From Microvirga lotononidis (lineage in GTDB: Bacteria; Pseudomonadota; Alphaproteobacteria; Rhizobiales; Beijerinckiaceae): a stretch of 64,000 nucleotides of DNA. How positions within the stretch are numbered: the first letter of the stretch is position 1; each line of letters starts with the position of its first letter. Location of the stretch: assembly GCF_034627025.1 (NCBI RefSeq), contig NZ_CP141050.1:806001-870000 (forward strand), written 5' to 3'. The position numbers and the translations under genes are program-made. Under the pieces are notes generated by a model. It searched no databases. It was not told where the DNA came from and worked only from the letters and a program-made list of their open reading frames with translations. Below are positions 25,603-34,585 of the stretch, piece after piece.

Positions 25603-25980
25603 TCACTTGCGTGCCTTTCGGGCGGCGTACCGGGCATCGCGGGCTGCCTTTTTCTCTGCTTCCAGAGCAAGCTGACGCTGAGCCGCCTCCACTCTCTCTA
25701 AAGCCTCGTTTGCCTCCTGAGCAATGCGCTGCTCATGTTCGGCCGCTTGGCGAGCCTCCTGCTTCGCGGTCTCGCGGGCCTGCTCGGCGATCTTGGCGGC
25801 CTCGCGTTCGGCAAGCCGCGCCTCACGGGCGGCGCTGACGGCTTGGCGAGCTGCTCTGCGCTCGGCCACAGCCGGATCGTCGGGTCCCGGCTTTGCCCGG
25901 ACGCGCTCCAGCATGGCCTTGCGAGCGTTCGCAGCGGTGCTCAGCCGGTCTCCAAAGCCCTTGTCCCGGAAACCACTCAT
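25603..25980 (-). CDS. DUF6481-type helical protein
   Basis: A 125-residue, almost fully helical protein, rich in Ala, Arg, Glu and Lys (AVAERRAARQAVSAAREARL, then LALEAEKKAARDARYAARK). It begins MSGFRDKGFGDRL, a start typical of the family. It is predicted to be a long coiled coil. The ATG overlaps the stop of the upstream gene in ATGA. It is the third gene in the run csp copy B, SH3-like small protein, this gene. The function is unknown. Confidence 0.75.
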   Translation of the reverse strand: MSGFRDKGFGDRLSTAANARKAMLERVRAKPGPDDPAVAERRAARQAVSAAREARLAEREAAKIAEQARETAKQEARQAAEHEQRIAQEANEALERVEAAQRQLALEAEKKAARDARYAARKARK

Positions 25981-26168
25981 GCTCTGATCTCGCTCTCTCG
26001 GACAGCACGCTCTGTGATGCCCGATTTGATCCGGTACGAGACTTCGCCGGTCTCATCGGCCGGCATGAGCCGTACAACCTCGTAGATGCCGCTGCCACTG
26101 GTGCGGCTGTCCGAAATCGGCGCACGCACGAGGCGCACCATCTGTCGGATCTTGAATTTATGAAGCAT
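25977..26168 (-). CDS. Small conserved protein, paralogue of the 20484 gene
   Basis: A 63-residue protein (MLHKFKIRQMVRLVRAP.., SGIYEVVRLMPADETGEVSY). It is about 65 percent identical to the product of 20484-20693 and likewise sits directly downstream of a csp gene. The start at 26168 aligns with the paralogue and is preceded by GGAGA. It is coupled to the DUF6481-type gene by a 4-bp overlap. Confidence 0.75.
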   Translation of the reverse strand: MLHKFKIRQMVRLVRAPISDSRTSGSGIYEVVRLMPADETGEVSYRIKSGITERAVRESEIRA

Positions 26169-26218
26169 GTTCGTTCTCCAGTGTGGAAGTGCATTGTGAC
26201 AGTGCCACGACTGCAAAC

Positions 26219-26245
26219 AAAAAGCCGCTCCCACGGGGGAGCGGC
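26219..26245 (-). terminator. Rho-independent terminator after csp copy B
   Basis: On the minus strand GCCGCTCCC, a CCGT loop and GGGAGCGGC are followed by TTTTT. It lies 45 bp after the csp stop and before the next gene. Confidence 0.9.
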
Positions 26246-26289
26246 CTCGATGGCTCAGTGCAGGTAAGCCTACACCGAAGTGACTGGTT

Positions 26290-26499
26290 TTATGCGTTCT
26301 CGATGTTATTGACGGCGACTTTGCCGGAGCGGCGGTCTTCCGCGGTGTCGAAGGCCACCTTCTGGCCTTCGACGAGGTTGCGCATGCCGGCACGCTCAAG
26401 AGCGGTGGCGTGGACGAACACGTCCTTGCTGCCGTCGTTCGGCTGGATGAAACCGAAGCCCTTCATCTCGTTGTAGAATTTTACTGTGCCCGTAATCAT
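26290..26499 (-). CDS. Cold-shock protein (CspA family), copy B
   Basis: A 69-residue CSD protein with GFGFIQP and VFVHATAL, differing from copy A by one residue (Ala for Ser). It has the same leader and its own terminator, so both copies should be expressed under the same control. An in-frame upstream ATG in the leader is rejected because the core family start is [10 protein letters not shown]. Confidence 0.92.
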   Translation of the reverse strand: MITGTVKFYNEMKGFGFIQPNDGSKDVFVHATALERAGMRNLVEGQKVAFDTAEDRRSGKVAVNNIENA

Positions 26500-26656
26500 A
26501 GGGGTAGCCTTTCGCGATTGTCGCAGATGCACGTGGGCGAAGGCACGCCAAAGCGCGGCCTCAACCCGGTTCGTCGATGTAATGGTAAGAAAGTCCGAAC
26601 GTGCGCCTGACAGTGTCAAAAGCGAAACGACCCGATTGTCCGGCCAAAATCCGATA
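26290..26656 (-). repeat. csp duplication, copy B (inverted relative to copy A)
   Basis: Nearly identical to 19979-20345, including about 155 bp of leader. The identity ends at the stop codon on one side and near ATCGGATTTTGGCCGG on the other. Confidence 0.9.
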
Positions 26657-27047
26657 ATCACTATATGGGTCTTTTCTATGAGAATTGCAAGTGTTGCCTG
26701 TTTTTACTTTGAATATGGGCCGATCCCGCTAGCAGAAGATGAAATCTGAAGAGAGAACTAGCGCATCTTGCGGACAAATTAGACCCAGTTTTCCGCGACC
26801 AGCGATGCCCCCGTTAAACCCAAACAAAGGGCCCGCGCGTTGGGAAAATGCCACGCATTGCGGATTTTCCGGCATATTCGCCGGTACTCTAAGCTCGCGA
26901 CGCAACCAACCGACGTGCGAGGTGGCAGGCGGAACAACGTACCCGATCCGCTCAAGGTCTCAGCGTACGACACGTCCTTTATGGCTAGGTAATCATCGAG
27001 CCATCACTGCACTGGCCAGAGAAGCCCGCGCGTGCCATAAGTTCTCC
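26657..27047. other. Intergenic region upstream of csp copy B
   Basis: About 390 bp between the duplicated leader and the next small gene. No gene or clear motif is supported. Confidence 0.4.
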
Positions 27048-27248
27048 ATGAACACCGAACCCATGTACCCTTATTCACTAGAGGTCTTTCCCTGCGAGAA
27101 ACCGGCAGGACACTTTCAGTGGGCTATTCGAGAGCGGGGCAGGCTGATCCAACGATCCGACCGGCTGCATCCATCCGAGCCTCAAGCCCGCGAGAAAGGG
27201 CAAGCCGAGCTTGAACGCCTGTTCTTCGGCGGCCGGGACCGACGGTAA
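27048..27248 (+). CDS. Small conserved hypothetical protein
   Basis: A 66-residue protein (MNTEPMYPYSLEVFPCEKPAGHF..) with the core HFQWAIRERGRLIQRSDR followed by a charged helix ending LERLFFGGRDRR. I have seen this type of short protein in Microvirga and Methylobacterium-like genomes (from memory, not checked). The ATG at 27048 begins the conserved part; the longer upstream frame is not protein-like. Confidence 0.6.
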   Translation: MNTEPMYPYSLEVFPCEKPAGHFQWAIRERGRLIQRSDRLHPSEPQAREKGQAELERLFFGGRDRR

Positions 27249-27907
27249 AGTCAGTCCGAGCGACGCTGCGCAAAGGTAATCTCCGTGGCACCGACCCTCC
27301 CCAGGGAGGGTCGAAATCTTCAAAATGTCGCGCTTCCCATCGACCAGTTTGCCGGGCCCCGGACGGGAGTTCGCAGATCGGGTCCAATACACAACCACGT
27401 GCTCACGGCACCTGTCGCAAAGCTGGTTGTCCTGATCCCGTCTTAGTGACCGTTGCGCCATCTCCTCCCTTTGACCAATCAGCATCGTGGGATCCGGGGC
27501 GAGCGGACCGCCAATGGCCAGAGCTGAAACATGCCGCCATTCCAAGGGATGGTTCCACTCTTCCGAAGCCCCGTACCCTCGTGCAGGAGGGATTGTGGTG
27601 CAGTCGTATTGAGCGATGAAGCAACGGAGGCACGTGATGTAAATCGGCTTGAGCCGCGGATCCAAGGACACAATCAGGTTTCTACCGAAACCGCAGAAGA
27701 GTTCGCCGGGAAGGGCTAGGCATGAACTATTGACCCAAACCCTCTCATGCGAGGCTGTTGGGGACGTCCACCATCACAACCCGTTCAACGATGGATCCGC
27801 ATGCACAGGCCGTAGTCCCGGGGTGGGAAAGACAGAGTCGCAACGGATCCCACGGTGCTCCTTACGCGGCTCCTAGTGGTGCAAATCTAACATTTGAGTA
27901 CAATCCG
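27249..27907. other. Gene-poor stretch holding an IS110 remnant
   Basis: About 660 bp. The only feature that I can support is the IS110 tail remnant at 27330-27480. The overlapping minus-strand frame that crosses it has no family match. Confidence 0.5.
27330..27480 (-). mobile_element. IS110-family right-end remnant
   Basis: Read on the minus strand, this matches the non-coding tail of the IS110 element at about 7303-7430: GATGGCGCAACGGTCACT, then GACGGGATCAG, and further on GCGAACTCCC. No transposase sequence is left, so it is a relic of an older insertion. Confidence 0.65.
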
Positions 27908-28501
27908 TCACTTGGGCTCGTCCGATGGTCGTCCGGGCGGCAAACTATCGGGGCAGAGGGCAGCGATGCGCTCGGCAATTCCCGCGACTGGCAGGCAGGC
28001 ATCAGGATGGTCCGCCATTATCGCTGCATATGGCATGCTGGGATTCTCAGCCTCCTCCGGCTTCTGGACAAAAGCGATGCCACCATGCCCTTTGATTGCG
28101 CGTAGTCCGGCCGCTCCATCCCCGTCTCCGCCACTGAGAACAATCCCGATGACATGCTCGCGGTAGATTTCAGCCGCCGAGAGGAACAAAGGGTCGGCGG
28201 CGGGGCGGACATGATTGACCTTCGGTCCCTGATCCAAACGGATGCGGCCCAACTCCAATGTCATGTGATGGTCAGGCGGCGCGACATAGACATGGCCGGT
28301 CTGGATCAGGGTGCCGTCGTCAGGATGCGAGACGGGAAGCCTGCCAACCGTGCTCAGGATTTGCGGGAGCAGACTGGGAAGAGGGCCGGTGTGCCAAACA
28401 ATGAAGACGGATGCCGCGCACGGGTCTGGCAGGGCCGCAACGATTTGCTTGAGCGGCTCAAGACCACCAGCAGAGGCGGCAATCACGACAATGGGGTTCA
28501 T
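27908..28501 (-). CDS. CheB-type methylesterase domain protein without receiver
   Basis: A 197-residue protein of only the CheB catalytic domain. It has VIAASAGGLEPLKQI (nucleophile Ser region), VWHTGPL (catalytic His) and LSGGDGDGAAGL (catalytic Asp region). CheB removes methyl groups from chemoreceptors; stand-alone CheB domains are often part of unusual sensory systems or fused to CheR. No che gene is nearby and the usual N-terminal receiver is absent, so its activity must be controlled differently. I chose the start at MNPIVV by homology. It lies 70 bp after otsA on the same strand. Confidence 0.8.
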   Translation of the reverse strand: MNPIVVIAASAGGLEPLKQIVAALPDPCAASVFIVWHTGPLPSLLPQILSTVGRLPVSHPDDGTLIQTGHVYVAPPDHHMTLELGRIRLDQGPKVNHVRPAADPLFLSAAEIYREHVIGIVLSGGDGDGAAGLRAIKGHGGIAFVQKPEEAENPSMPYAAIMADHPDACLPVAGIAERIAALCPDSLPPGRPSDEPK

Positions 28502-28571
28502 GGCACCGCACCAACGTCCCACGACGCGGTAACGTTCAGCTTCTTGCGGAACCAAGTGTCGTTTCCATCCA

Positions 28572-30002
28572 CTAGCGATGTTCATTCTCTTTCTTGGCTA
28601 GAGCAATCTTGCTGCGGGCTCGGCTTGTCTTGTGGCCGGCCAGATCCTTGATGAATGACGCCGCCCACTGTGAAACATCGGAAGCCCATAGAACGTTCAA
28701 CATCGCCTGCCAGCGTGCGACCCGCTCCTCACGGCTCATGTGCAGCGCTTGCTGAATCGCCTCGGCTACTTCGACCTTGTCGTTCGGGTTGACAATGAGG
28801 GCATTGGTGAGCTCCTCAGCAGCTCCGGCAAATTTCGACAGGATGAGCACACCGGGATCCTGCGGGTCCTGCGCGGCCACGTATTCTTTAGCCACCAGGT
28901 TCATCCCGTCCCGAATAGGGGTAACGAGGCCGACCCGAGACAGTCGATAGAGGCGTGCAAGGACTGCACGAGAATAGGTGCTGGTTACATAGTGGATCGG
29001 CACCCAGCCTGGCTCACCCAAGGAGCCGTTGATCCGCCCCAGCGTCTCATTCACAACTCGGCTGAGGGTCGCGTACTCGGGCACTTCGCTGCGGCTGGTT
29101 GGGGCGATCTGCAGATAGGTCACCCGTCCCCGCTGATCCGGATGGCTGACGAGGAAGCGCTCGAAAGCCTCCATGCGCTCAGGAATGCCCTTTGAGTAAT
29201 CCAGCCGATCAACCCCGATGATCAGCTTGCGCGACCCCAGACCGGCAATCGTCTGCTTCAGAAGCCGGCTTGAGCCAGAGCGTTGGGCGGCTTGCTGGAA
29301 CCCATGGACGTCAATGCCGATTGGAGCGCTCTTGATGCGGACATGGCGGCTTCCGACGTCGAGAAGATCCGCCCCGCGGTGGACAGCGCCAACCTCCTGG
29401 ACGAGGCTGCGTCTGAGGTTGTCGGCATCCCGCTCTGTCTGCACACCCACAAGATCATAGTCCGGGATGACGCGCAGGAGCTCTGTGCTGCCTGGAAGAG
29501 CTCCAAGCACTTCGGGAGCGGGCCAGGGAATATGATGAAAGTACCCGATGGGGTTGGTGATCCCGACCGCCCGCAGTTCGCTTGCAAGAGGGATGAGGTG
29601 ATAGTCGTGAACCCAGACAAGGTCGTCAGGCTGGATCAGATGAGCCAGTGCACTGGCGAAGCTCCGATTGACCCGCAGGTACCCTGCGTAATCAGCCCGT
29701 GAGAACTCGGACAAACCAATCCGATAGTGCATGATGGGCCAGAGCGCCCGGTTGGCGAAGCCGTTATAGTATTCCTGCCGGTCGAGCGACGTCAGGTCCA
29801 TGACGGCATACTGCACCTGTCCCTTATCGATGATTTTGGGCTGGGCCGCCGGATGGGCTGAGACCTTGCCGCTCCAGCCGAACCACAAGCCCTTGTAAGC
29901 CTGAAAGGCCTCGTGCAGGGCCACGGCTAAGCCTCCTGCAGCGGTTTTCCCAGTAGCGTCCGGAATAGCCACGCGATTGGAGATCACAACGAGCCGTCGC
30001 AA
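28572..30002 (-). CDS. otsA: Alpha,alpha-trehalose-phosphate synthase
   Basis: This 476-residue glycosyltransferase of family GT20 joins UDP-glucose and glucose-6-phosphate to trehalose-6-phosphate. Motifs seen: VVISNRV at the start, GGLAVAL, WVHDYHLIPLA (active site), VDRLDYSKGIPERMEAFERF, and a C-terminal LVAKEYVAAQ with the donor site. Trehalose protects cells in drought and salt stress. No otsB (phosphatase) lies next to it, so that must be elsewhere. Its 3' neighbour is the CheB-domain gene. Confidence 0.93.
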   Translation of the reverse strand: MRRLVVISNRVAIPDATGKTAAGGLAVALHEAFQAYKGLWFGWSGKVSAHPAAQPKIIDKGQVQYAVMDLTSLDRQEYYNGFANRALWPIMHYRIGLSEFSRADYAGYLRVNRSFASALAHLIQPDDLVWVHDYHLIPLASELRAVGITNPIGYFHHIPWPAPEVLGALPGSTELLRVIPDYDLVGVQTERDADNLRRSLVQEVGAVHRGADLLDVGSRHVRIKSAPIGIDVHGFQQAAQRSGSSRLLKQTIAGLGSRKLIIGVDRLDYSKGIPERMEAFERFLVSHPDQRGRVTYLQIAPTSRSEVPEYATLSRVVNETLGRINGSLGEPGWVPIHYVTSTYSRAVLARLYRLSRVGLVTPIRDGMNLVAKEYVAAQDPQDPGVLILSKFAGAAEELTNALIVNPNDKVEVAEAIQQALHMSREERVARWQAMLNVLWASDVSQWAASFIKDLAGHKTSRARSKIALAKKENEHR

Positions 30003-30282
30003 AGGCGTCTTCCTTTTTGTAGCATGCCGGAGGGTAGCCCAAGGACGAACACGCTAGCAAACACCGCACATTGGCTTGGTCAGGGAGGTAGAGGCCATTC
30101 TGGACCAGGACGCAGACAGCTTCTCATTTGGCTATGGTGGCTGAGGAGCGGGGTCGGCAGAGCTGACCCGAGTCTCTGACATGCTTCAACAGGCAAGCCA
30201 CCGCCGCGGGCTTGCTCGCAGCAGGACCTGTGCCCTTGCTGCTTCGCTGAAGGTGACTGAATAGATTCATTACTTAGTATCG
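30003..30282. other. Intergenic region upstream of otsA
   Basis: About 280 bp between the otsA start and the response-regulator pseudogene; no gene is supported. Confidence 0.4.
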
Positions 30283-30642
30283 TTACGCCGCGTTCAGCTG
30301 GCACCCACCTCTGGCCGATAATGCGTTCACGAAGCCGATCACCTGAGAGAGCTTAGAGGGTTTCGTGAGAATGTCCCTCCAGGGCAAGGCTGCATCAGCT
30401 CCGCAGGACCTTTCACATAACTATGGGCAGGCCAACGCTCGTGATAAGCCCTCGCCACCTCCTCGGTCGGAGCCTCCGACTGCGAACGTCGGTCCATAGT
30501 GCATCGACAGCAATCCCGGCTTGCAGGAAGCTAAGGACCCGCCCTCCGCTAGCCGCTTCTGTGACCTCACACCGACCTCTTTGAGCCCCGCCACGGCTAC
30601 CTCGCGGACGAAGACATCATCTTCTACGACTGGAATCTTCAT
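30283..30642 (-). pseudogene. Decayed response-regulator receiver gene
   Basis: Four consecutive frame segments on the minus strand rebuild one receiver domain: MKIPVVEDDVFVREVAVAGL, then VTEAASGGRVLSFLQ..VDALWTDVRS, then EVARAYHERWP..PAELMQPCPGGTF, then TKPSKLSQVIGFVNALSA and a stop. At least three frameshifts separate them. The Asp pair (EDD), the phospho-acceptor position (WTD) and the conserved Lys (TKP) are all still visible. It lies head-to-head with the HWE kinase gene, so it was probably that kinase's partner. Confidence 0.8.
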
Positions 30643-30882
30643 GATCCTCCCCCCGCATTTTCATGGTCCTCCTGGCGCATAGAGGGCCTCCATGGACTAC
30701 CAAATCTCCTCAACAAGCGTGTTGGGCTCCATAAAGGCAATTTGCTGAGAACCGTCTGCAGTCCCAGGGAGCCTTCCTCTCGGTAACGGCGATGTAGTGC
30801 TTCCGTGGACCACGTTAGGCATCCGGAACTCTGGAACGTTTGGAGAATTGAACACCCTCTTACCACGGCGAAGCTCGATTAG
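30643..30882. other. Divergent spacer between pseudogene and HWE kinase
   Basis: About 240 bp. A 41-codon minus-strand frame at 30697-30822 (MPNVVHGS.., ending TLVEEIW) has no family match and weak start signals. I do not call it. Confidence 0.35.
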
Positions 30883-32025
30883 ATGGCCAACCAAGACGAT
30901 ACCGACCAAGAGGAGTTGCTGGAGCAGCAGCGGGCCTTGGCAGAGTTCGGGGACTTCGCGCTCAAGACCGAGACCATCGATGACATCCTGAACAGGGCCT
31001 GTGAACTCATCAGCCGCGCCCTCGAAACCGATCTGGCCAAGCTCATGGAACTCCTGCCTGACGGTCGGACCTTCTTGGTCCGTGCGGGCGTCGGGTGGAG
31101 ACCAAGGGTCATCGGAGAGGTCACTGTCACGGCGGCCAAGAACTCACCGGAGGGGCTGACCCTCAAGGAGGGGGCGGTCATCTCAAAGAACTCAGATGAG
31201 GAGGATCGCTTCGAGTACCACGACTTCATGAAGGAGCACGGGGTCAAGGCGTTCGTGAACGTGCTCGTGCTGAGCAGCAGCGGGCGTCCACCCTTTGGCG
31301 TCCTTCAGGTGGACAGCCGCGAACCCCGGGACTTCACGCAATCGGACATCGAGTTCCTCCGCAGCTACGCCAATCTTCTTGGCGCCGCCATCGAGCGCCT
31401 GCGGGTCGTGGACGAGCTGCGGGCGGCCGTGAGGGAGAAGGATCTTCTGATCGGGGAGCTCAATCACCGGGTGAAGAACACTCTGACGACGGTGCAGTCC
31501 ATCGCCTCGCAGACACTGCGGAACGCGCCCTCGCTTGACCACGCGTCGAACGCCATCGAGAGCCGTCTCATCGCGCTGTCGCAGGTTCACAATGTGCTGA
31601 CCGACCGGAGCTGGGCGCATGTGGCTCTTCACGACATTGTCGCGCAGGCCGTCGAGCCGTACCGCAGCCTCGGGGAGAACCGGATCCACGTACAGGGTAC
31701 GAATGTACAGGTCCCGCCGCGCATGGCGCTACCGCTTGCGATGGCGCTCCAGGAACTGGTGACGAATGCCGTGAAATACGGTGCCTTGTCCAACGGAACG
31801 GGGCAGATCCGGGTGCACTGGACGCTGAATGGCATGACCACTCCCCCGCGCCTGCATCTGATGTGGCGGGAGATGGAGGGGCCACCTGTCCAGAGGCCCG
31901 TTCGCCGGGGCTTCGGCACGCGCCTCATCGAGCGCAGCCTGGCTCAAGAACTCGCGGGTGAGGTGCGGATCGAGTTTTCTGAGACGGGGGTCGTATGCTC
32001 AGTCAATGCTCCACTGGCGAGCTAA
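30883..32025 (+). CDS. HWE-family sensor histidine kinase with GAF domain
   Basis: The 380-residue cytoplasmic kinase has a GAF domain (about 25-180, including ALETDLAKLMELLPDG and FGVLQVDSREPRDFT). A HWE/HisKA_2-type dimer domain follows, with the phospho-histidine in LIGELNHRVKNTLTTVQSIA (about 195). The ATPase domain (ALQELVTNAVKYGALS, GFGTRLI) lacks a normal F box, as usual in this family. Alphaproteobacterial HWE kinases commonly signal to single-domain receivers or the PhyR general-stress pathway. The neighbouring receiver is a pseudogene, so a distant partner is expected. Confidence 0.9.
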   Translation: MANQDDTDQEELLEQQRALAEFGDFALKTETIDDILNRACELISRALETDLAKLMELLPDGRTFLVRAGVGWRPRVIGEVTVTAAKNSPEGLTLKEGAVISKNSDEEDRFEYHDFMKEHGVKAFVNVLVLSSSGRPPFGVLQVDSREPRDFTQSDIEFLRSYANLLGAAIERLRVVDELRAAVREKDLLIGELNHRVKNTLTTVQSIASQTLRNAPSLDHASNAIESRLIALSQVHNVLTDRSWAHVALHDIVAQAVEPYRSLGENRIHVQGTNVQVPPRMALPLAMALQELVTNAVKYGALSNGTGQIRVHWTLNGMTTPPRLHLMWREMEGPPVQRPVRRGFGTRLIERSLAQELAGEVRIEFSETGVVCSVNAPLAS

Positions 32026-32399
32026 GGCGAACGACCGCTCCTGGCACGAGGCTGACGAAAGCCGAACTTCCGCAGACATCGGGCAAGCTGACCATCGTAA
32101 GGCCATGCCAAACGGCTCAGTTTGACCCGGTGCCGACCTTGGCTGCCCATAGTGCTAATCACAGCAGTTTTGCTAACTGGGGCCTTCGAGGCTTGGCCGA
32201 GGCGGCTTAGCACTGATACAGCGGCAGCGGGAAGTCACGCCGGTTGATCATGGCGCAGCTAAGTTTCACTTTATGATGCAGTTGGTCTGAGCAGTCACGG
32301 TTTAAGCTGGCTCAGACTTATAAATCTGTCACAGGCTTTCGCTCATCATGCAACGGCTCAGCCGACCGACCGAGCAGTTTTCCTTGGATACTCCGATCA
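32026..32399. other. Intergenic region with dispersed repeat copy 1
   Basis: About 375 bp between the kinase and the GGDEF gene. It contains the 95-bp repeat (32036-32131); no other feature is clear. Confidence 0.5.
32036..32131 (+). repeat. Dispersed ~95-bp repeat, copy 1
   Basis: It begins CGCTCCTGGCACGAGGCTGA, contains AACTTCCGCAG and AAGCTGACC, and ends CGGCTCAGTTTGACCC. Copies 2 and 3 are at 34310-34405 and 36583-36678, same orientation, all outside genes. Confidence 0.75.
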
Positions 32400-34133
32400 A
32401 TGATACGCAAGCGACCGAAATTCCTCGCCACCGGCATCAGGACGTGGCTCTTGCGAAGCCTTGGCCTGCCGGAGAACGAACGCGTCCCCGCAGCCATGAT
32501 CCTGTCGCTGCTTGTGGCCTGTGTCGTTGTTCTCACGGTCAGCGCCACTCTCGGCGCATTCGTCTACACATATCGGGCTCAGCAGGATCTTCTGGCTCTC
32601 CGGACGGAAAGCCGTGACGTCCGAAGCGTCCAGTTGGCCCTGCTCGACATCGAGAGTGGTGCACGAGGCTATACCCTGTCCTCGCGGCCCGATTATCTTC
32701 AGCCCTATAGCGTTGGATCGCAGGCTCTCGATGACAACCGGGCGACGCTGGGCAAGCTTGATCGGTTCACGGCCGAGCTGTCCGGCAGTGCCCTGGGCAC
32801 CCAGACCGTGTCTTCTCTCATCGCCCATCTCCGGTCCGAGCTGTCTAAATTGATTAGTGCGGCGCAACGTGGAAGCGCCAGTGGCACCGAGCAGCTCGCC
32901 CACCTCGACCGTACCAAAGCGACCATGGACACGCTGCGCCAGATCATCGGCCAGTTCCTGGCTGCCAGGGCAGGCGAGGCCACCAGGGCGGAAGACAATG
33001 TCGCTGTGCTGCAGAGGCTCCTTCTGGCGCTTCAAATCATCAGCGGAGTTGCGATCCTAACGGCGCTGTTCCTAGCCTTCCGCGGCGTGGTCAGCCAATC
33101 GCGAGCGCGGGCGGCTGCCATGGGCGAAGCGGTCCAGAACCGGGATCAGATCGGGCATCTGCTCTCGATGGCCGACATGTTACAGAGCGCCATGGGGTAC
33201 GAGGACGCCAATGCAGTGTTGCGGGCGACCGCCGGACGCCTGCTGTCCGGTTTTGGCGGTGCACTCTACATCTTCAACAACTCGCGTGACCGGCTCGACC
33301 TCTCCACAGCGTGGAATGTCGATGGTGCCGAGATGTCCCACCCTCAGGTCATCTCGCCATCGCAGTGTTGGGCGCTGAAGCGGGGCAAACCCCACACCAA
33401 TTGTGCAATCTACGGAGCGCTCCGCTGCAGCCATACACTCGATGGGCAGAGCGCGCTTGAAATCCCGATGCTAGCGCGCGGCGAGGTTTATGGCCTCCTG
33501 CAGATCTTCAGTGATGACCCGACCGGGGCGGATTTGGAAACCATCAAGCCGCTGGCGATTGCCCTGGCCGACAGCATGTCGTTGGCTTTGTCGAGCATTG
33601 CGCTGCGGGAGCGTCTCCGCAATCAGGCTCTGCGCGATCCTCTCACCGGGCTCTACAACCGCCGCTTCATGGAGGAGGTGCTCGAGAGCTTCGTGCTCCA
33701 GGCTGAGAGGCGGAACGCGCCGATGTCGGCGATCATGATCGACCTCGACCATTTTAAGAAGCTGAATGATCAGCATGGTCATGCCGTGGGCGATGCTGTG
33801 CTGCGTGATGTCGCCGCTGCCATAATGTCCGAGTTGCGCAAGAGCGACATTGCATGCCGCTACGGCGGCGAGGAGTTGATCGTCCTGTTGCCGGACAGTG
33901 ATCTTGTCACTGCGCGCACAAAGGCGGAGGAAATCCGCAACCGCATCGCGGACGTCTCGCCGGTCGAAGGAGTCGCGGTGAGCGCATCCCTTGGTGTGGC
34001 GTCGATCCCGCAGACCTCGGCTAGTCCTGCAGATCTCTTAACGATGGCGGATGCTGCTCTCTACAAGGCCAAGCAGGAGGGACGGAATCGGGTCGAGACT
34101 GCGCCCGCACGTATGACGCTCGTTAAACCGTAA
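32400..34133 (+). CDS. Diguanylate cyclase with CHASE3 and GAF domains
   Basis: The 577-residue protein has an N-terminal transmembrane helix (about 30-58) and a periplasmic CHASE3 domain (about 60-195; LLDIESGARGYTLSSRPDYL is typical). A second membrane helix (LQIISGVAILTALFLAF) is followed by a GAF domain (about 250-400) and a GGDEF domain (about 410-570). The active site reads YGGEEL and the domain starts DPLTGLYNRRF. It would make cyclic di-GMP at the membrane and so affect motility and biofilm. No allosteric RxxD site is obvious. Confidence 0.92.
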   Translation: MIRKRPKFLATGIRTWLLRSLGLPENERVPAAMILSLLVACVVVLTVSATLGAFVYTYRAQQDLLALRTESRDVRSVQLALLDIESGARGYTLSSRPDYLQPYSVGSQALDDNRATLGKLDRFTAELSGSALGTQTVSSLIAHLRSELSKLISAAQRGSASGTEQLAHLDRTKATMDTLRQIIGQFLAARAGEATRAEDNVAVLQRLLLALQIISGVAILTALFLAFRGVVSQSRARAAAMGEAVQNRDQIGHLLSMADMLQSAMGYEDANAVLRATAGRLLSGFGGALYIFNNSRDRLDLSTAWNVDGAEMSHPQVISPSQCWALKRGKPHTNCAIYGALRCSHTLDGQSALEIPMLARGEVYGLLQIFSDDPTGADLETIKPLAIALADSMSLALSSIALRERLRNQALRDPLTGLYNRRFMEEVLESFVLQAERRNAPMSAIMIDLDHFKKLNDQHGHAVGDAVLRDVAAAIMSELRKSDIACRYGGEELIVLLPDSDLVTARTKAEEIRNRIADVSPVEGVAVSASLGVASIPQTSASPADLLTMADAALYKAKQEGRNRVETAPARMTLVKP

Positions 34134-34585
34134 GGCTCCTGGTCGGGAACGCTGACGACCCGATTCGACGACTGAGCCTGTCGGGTTGTGGCTCGTTTCT
34201 TTTCATGTGCGTGACCGCTGCACCATTCGCGCTCCCGTGGCTGTGTCCCGATGAGCATTCAAGACATCAGCCTGCAAGGCTAGCAATTCGTCATTCGCAC
34301 TGGCAGCTGCCGCTTCTGGCATGAGACAGACGAAAGCCCAACTTCCGCAGTCACAGGGTAGGCGGACCTTCACACGGCTACGCTCAACGGCTTAGTTTGA
34401 CCCAGCGCAGACTCTCGGGGCGAACGTCCGGTGGCTCTCGGCGTCGCAATGTCAAAGACAGAAAGCCGTTCAGGCCAGCTCCGACAATCAGGAAAGGTGA
34501 TCAGTCCCATTCCGTCGCTGAATTGGTTTTCAGCCGGCTTGGCTGGTAGGACATGGTTGAATCCGCTCGGTCTTTGGAGCCTGCC
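34134..34585. other. Intergenic region with dispersed repeat copy 2
   Basis: About 450 bp between the GGDEF gene and the PhzF-like gene. It holds the repeat copy at 34310-34405; nothing else is supported. Confidence 0.5.
34310..34405 (+). repeat. Dispersed ~95-bp repeat, copy 2
   Basis: It contains TTCTGGCATGAGACAGACG, AACTTCCGCAGTCACAGGG and CGGCTTAGTTTGACCCAG. It is the most diverged of the three copies. Confidence 0.7.

Noticed and set aside
27078..27671. 197-codon minus-strand frame with several cysteines
   Set aside because: It spans the IS110 tail remnant and the antisense of the 27048 gene; no family match.
30697..30822. 41-codon frame between receiver remnant and HWE kinase as a NepR-like anti-sigma gene
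   Set aside because: The residues do not match the NepR core and the ribosome site is poor.
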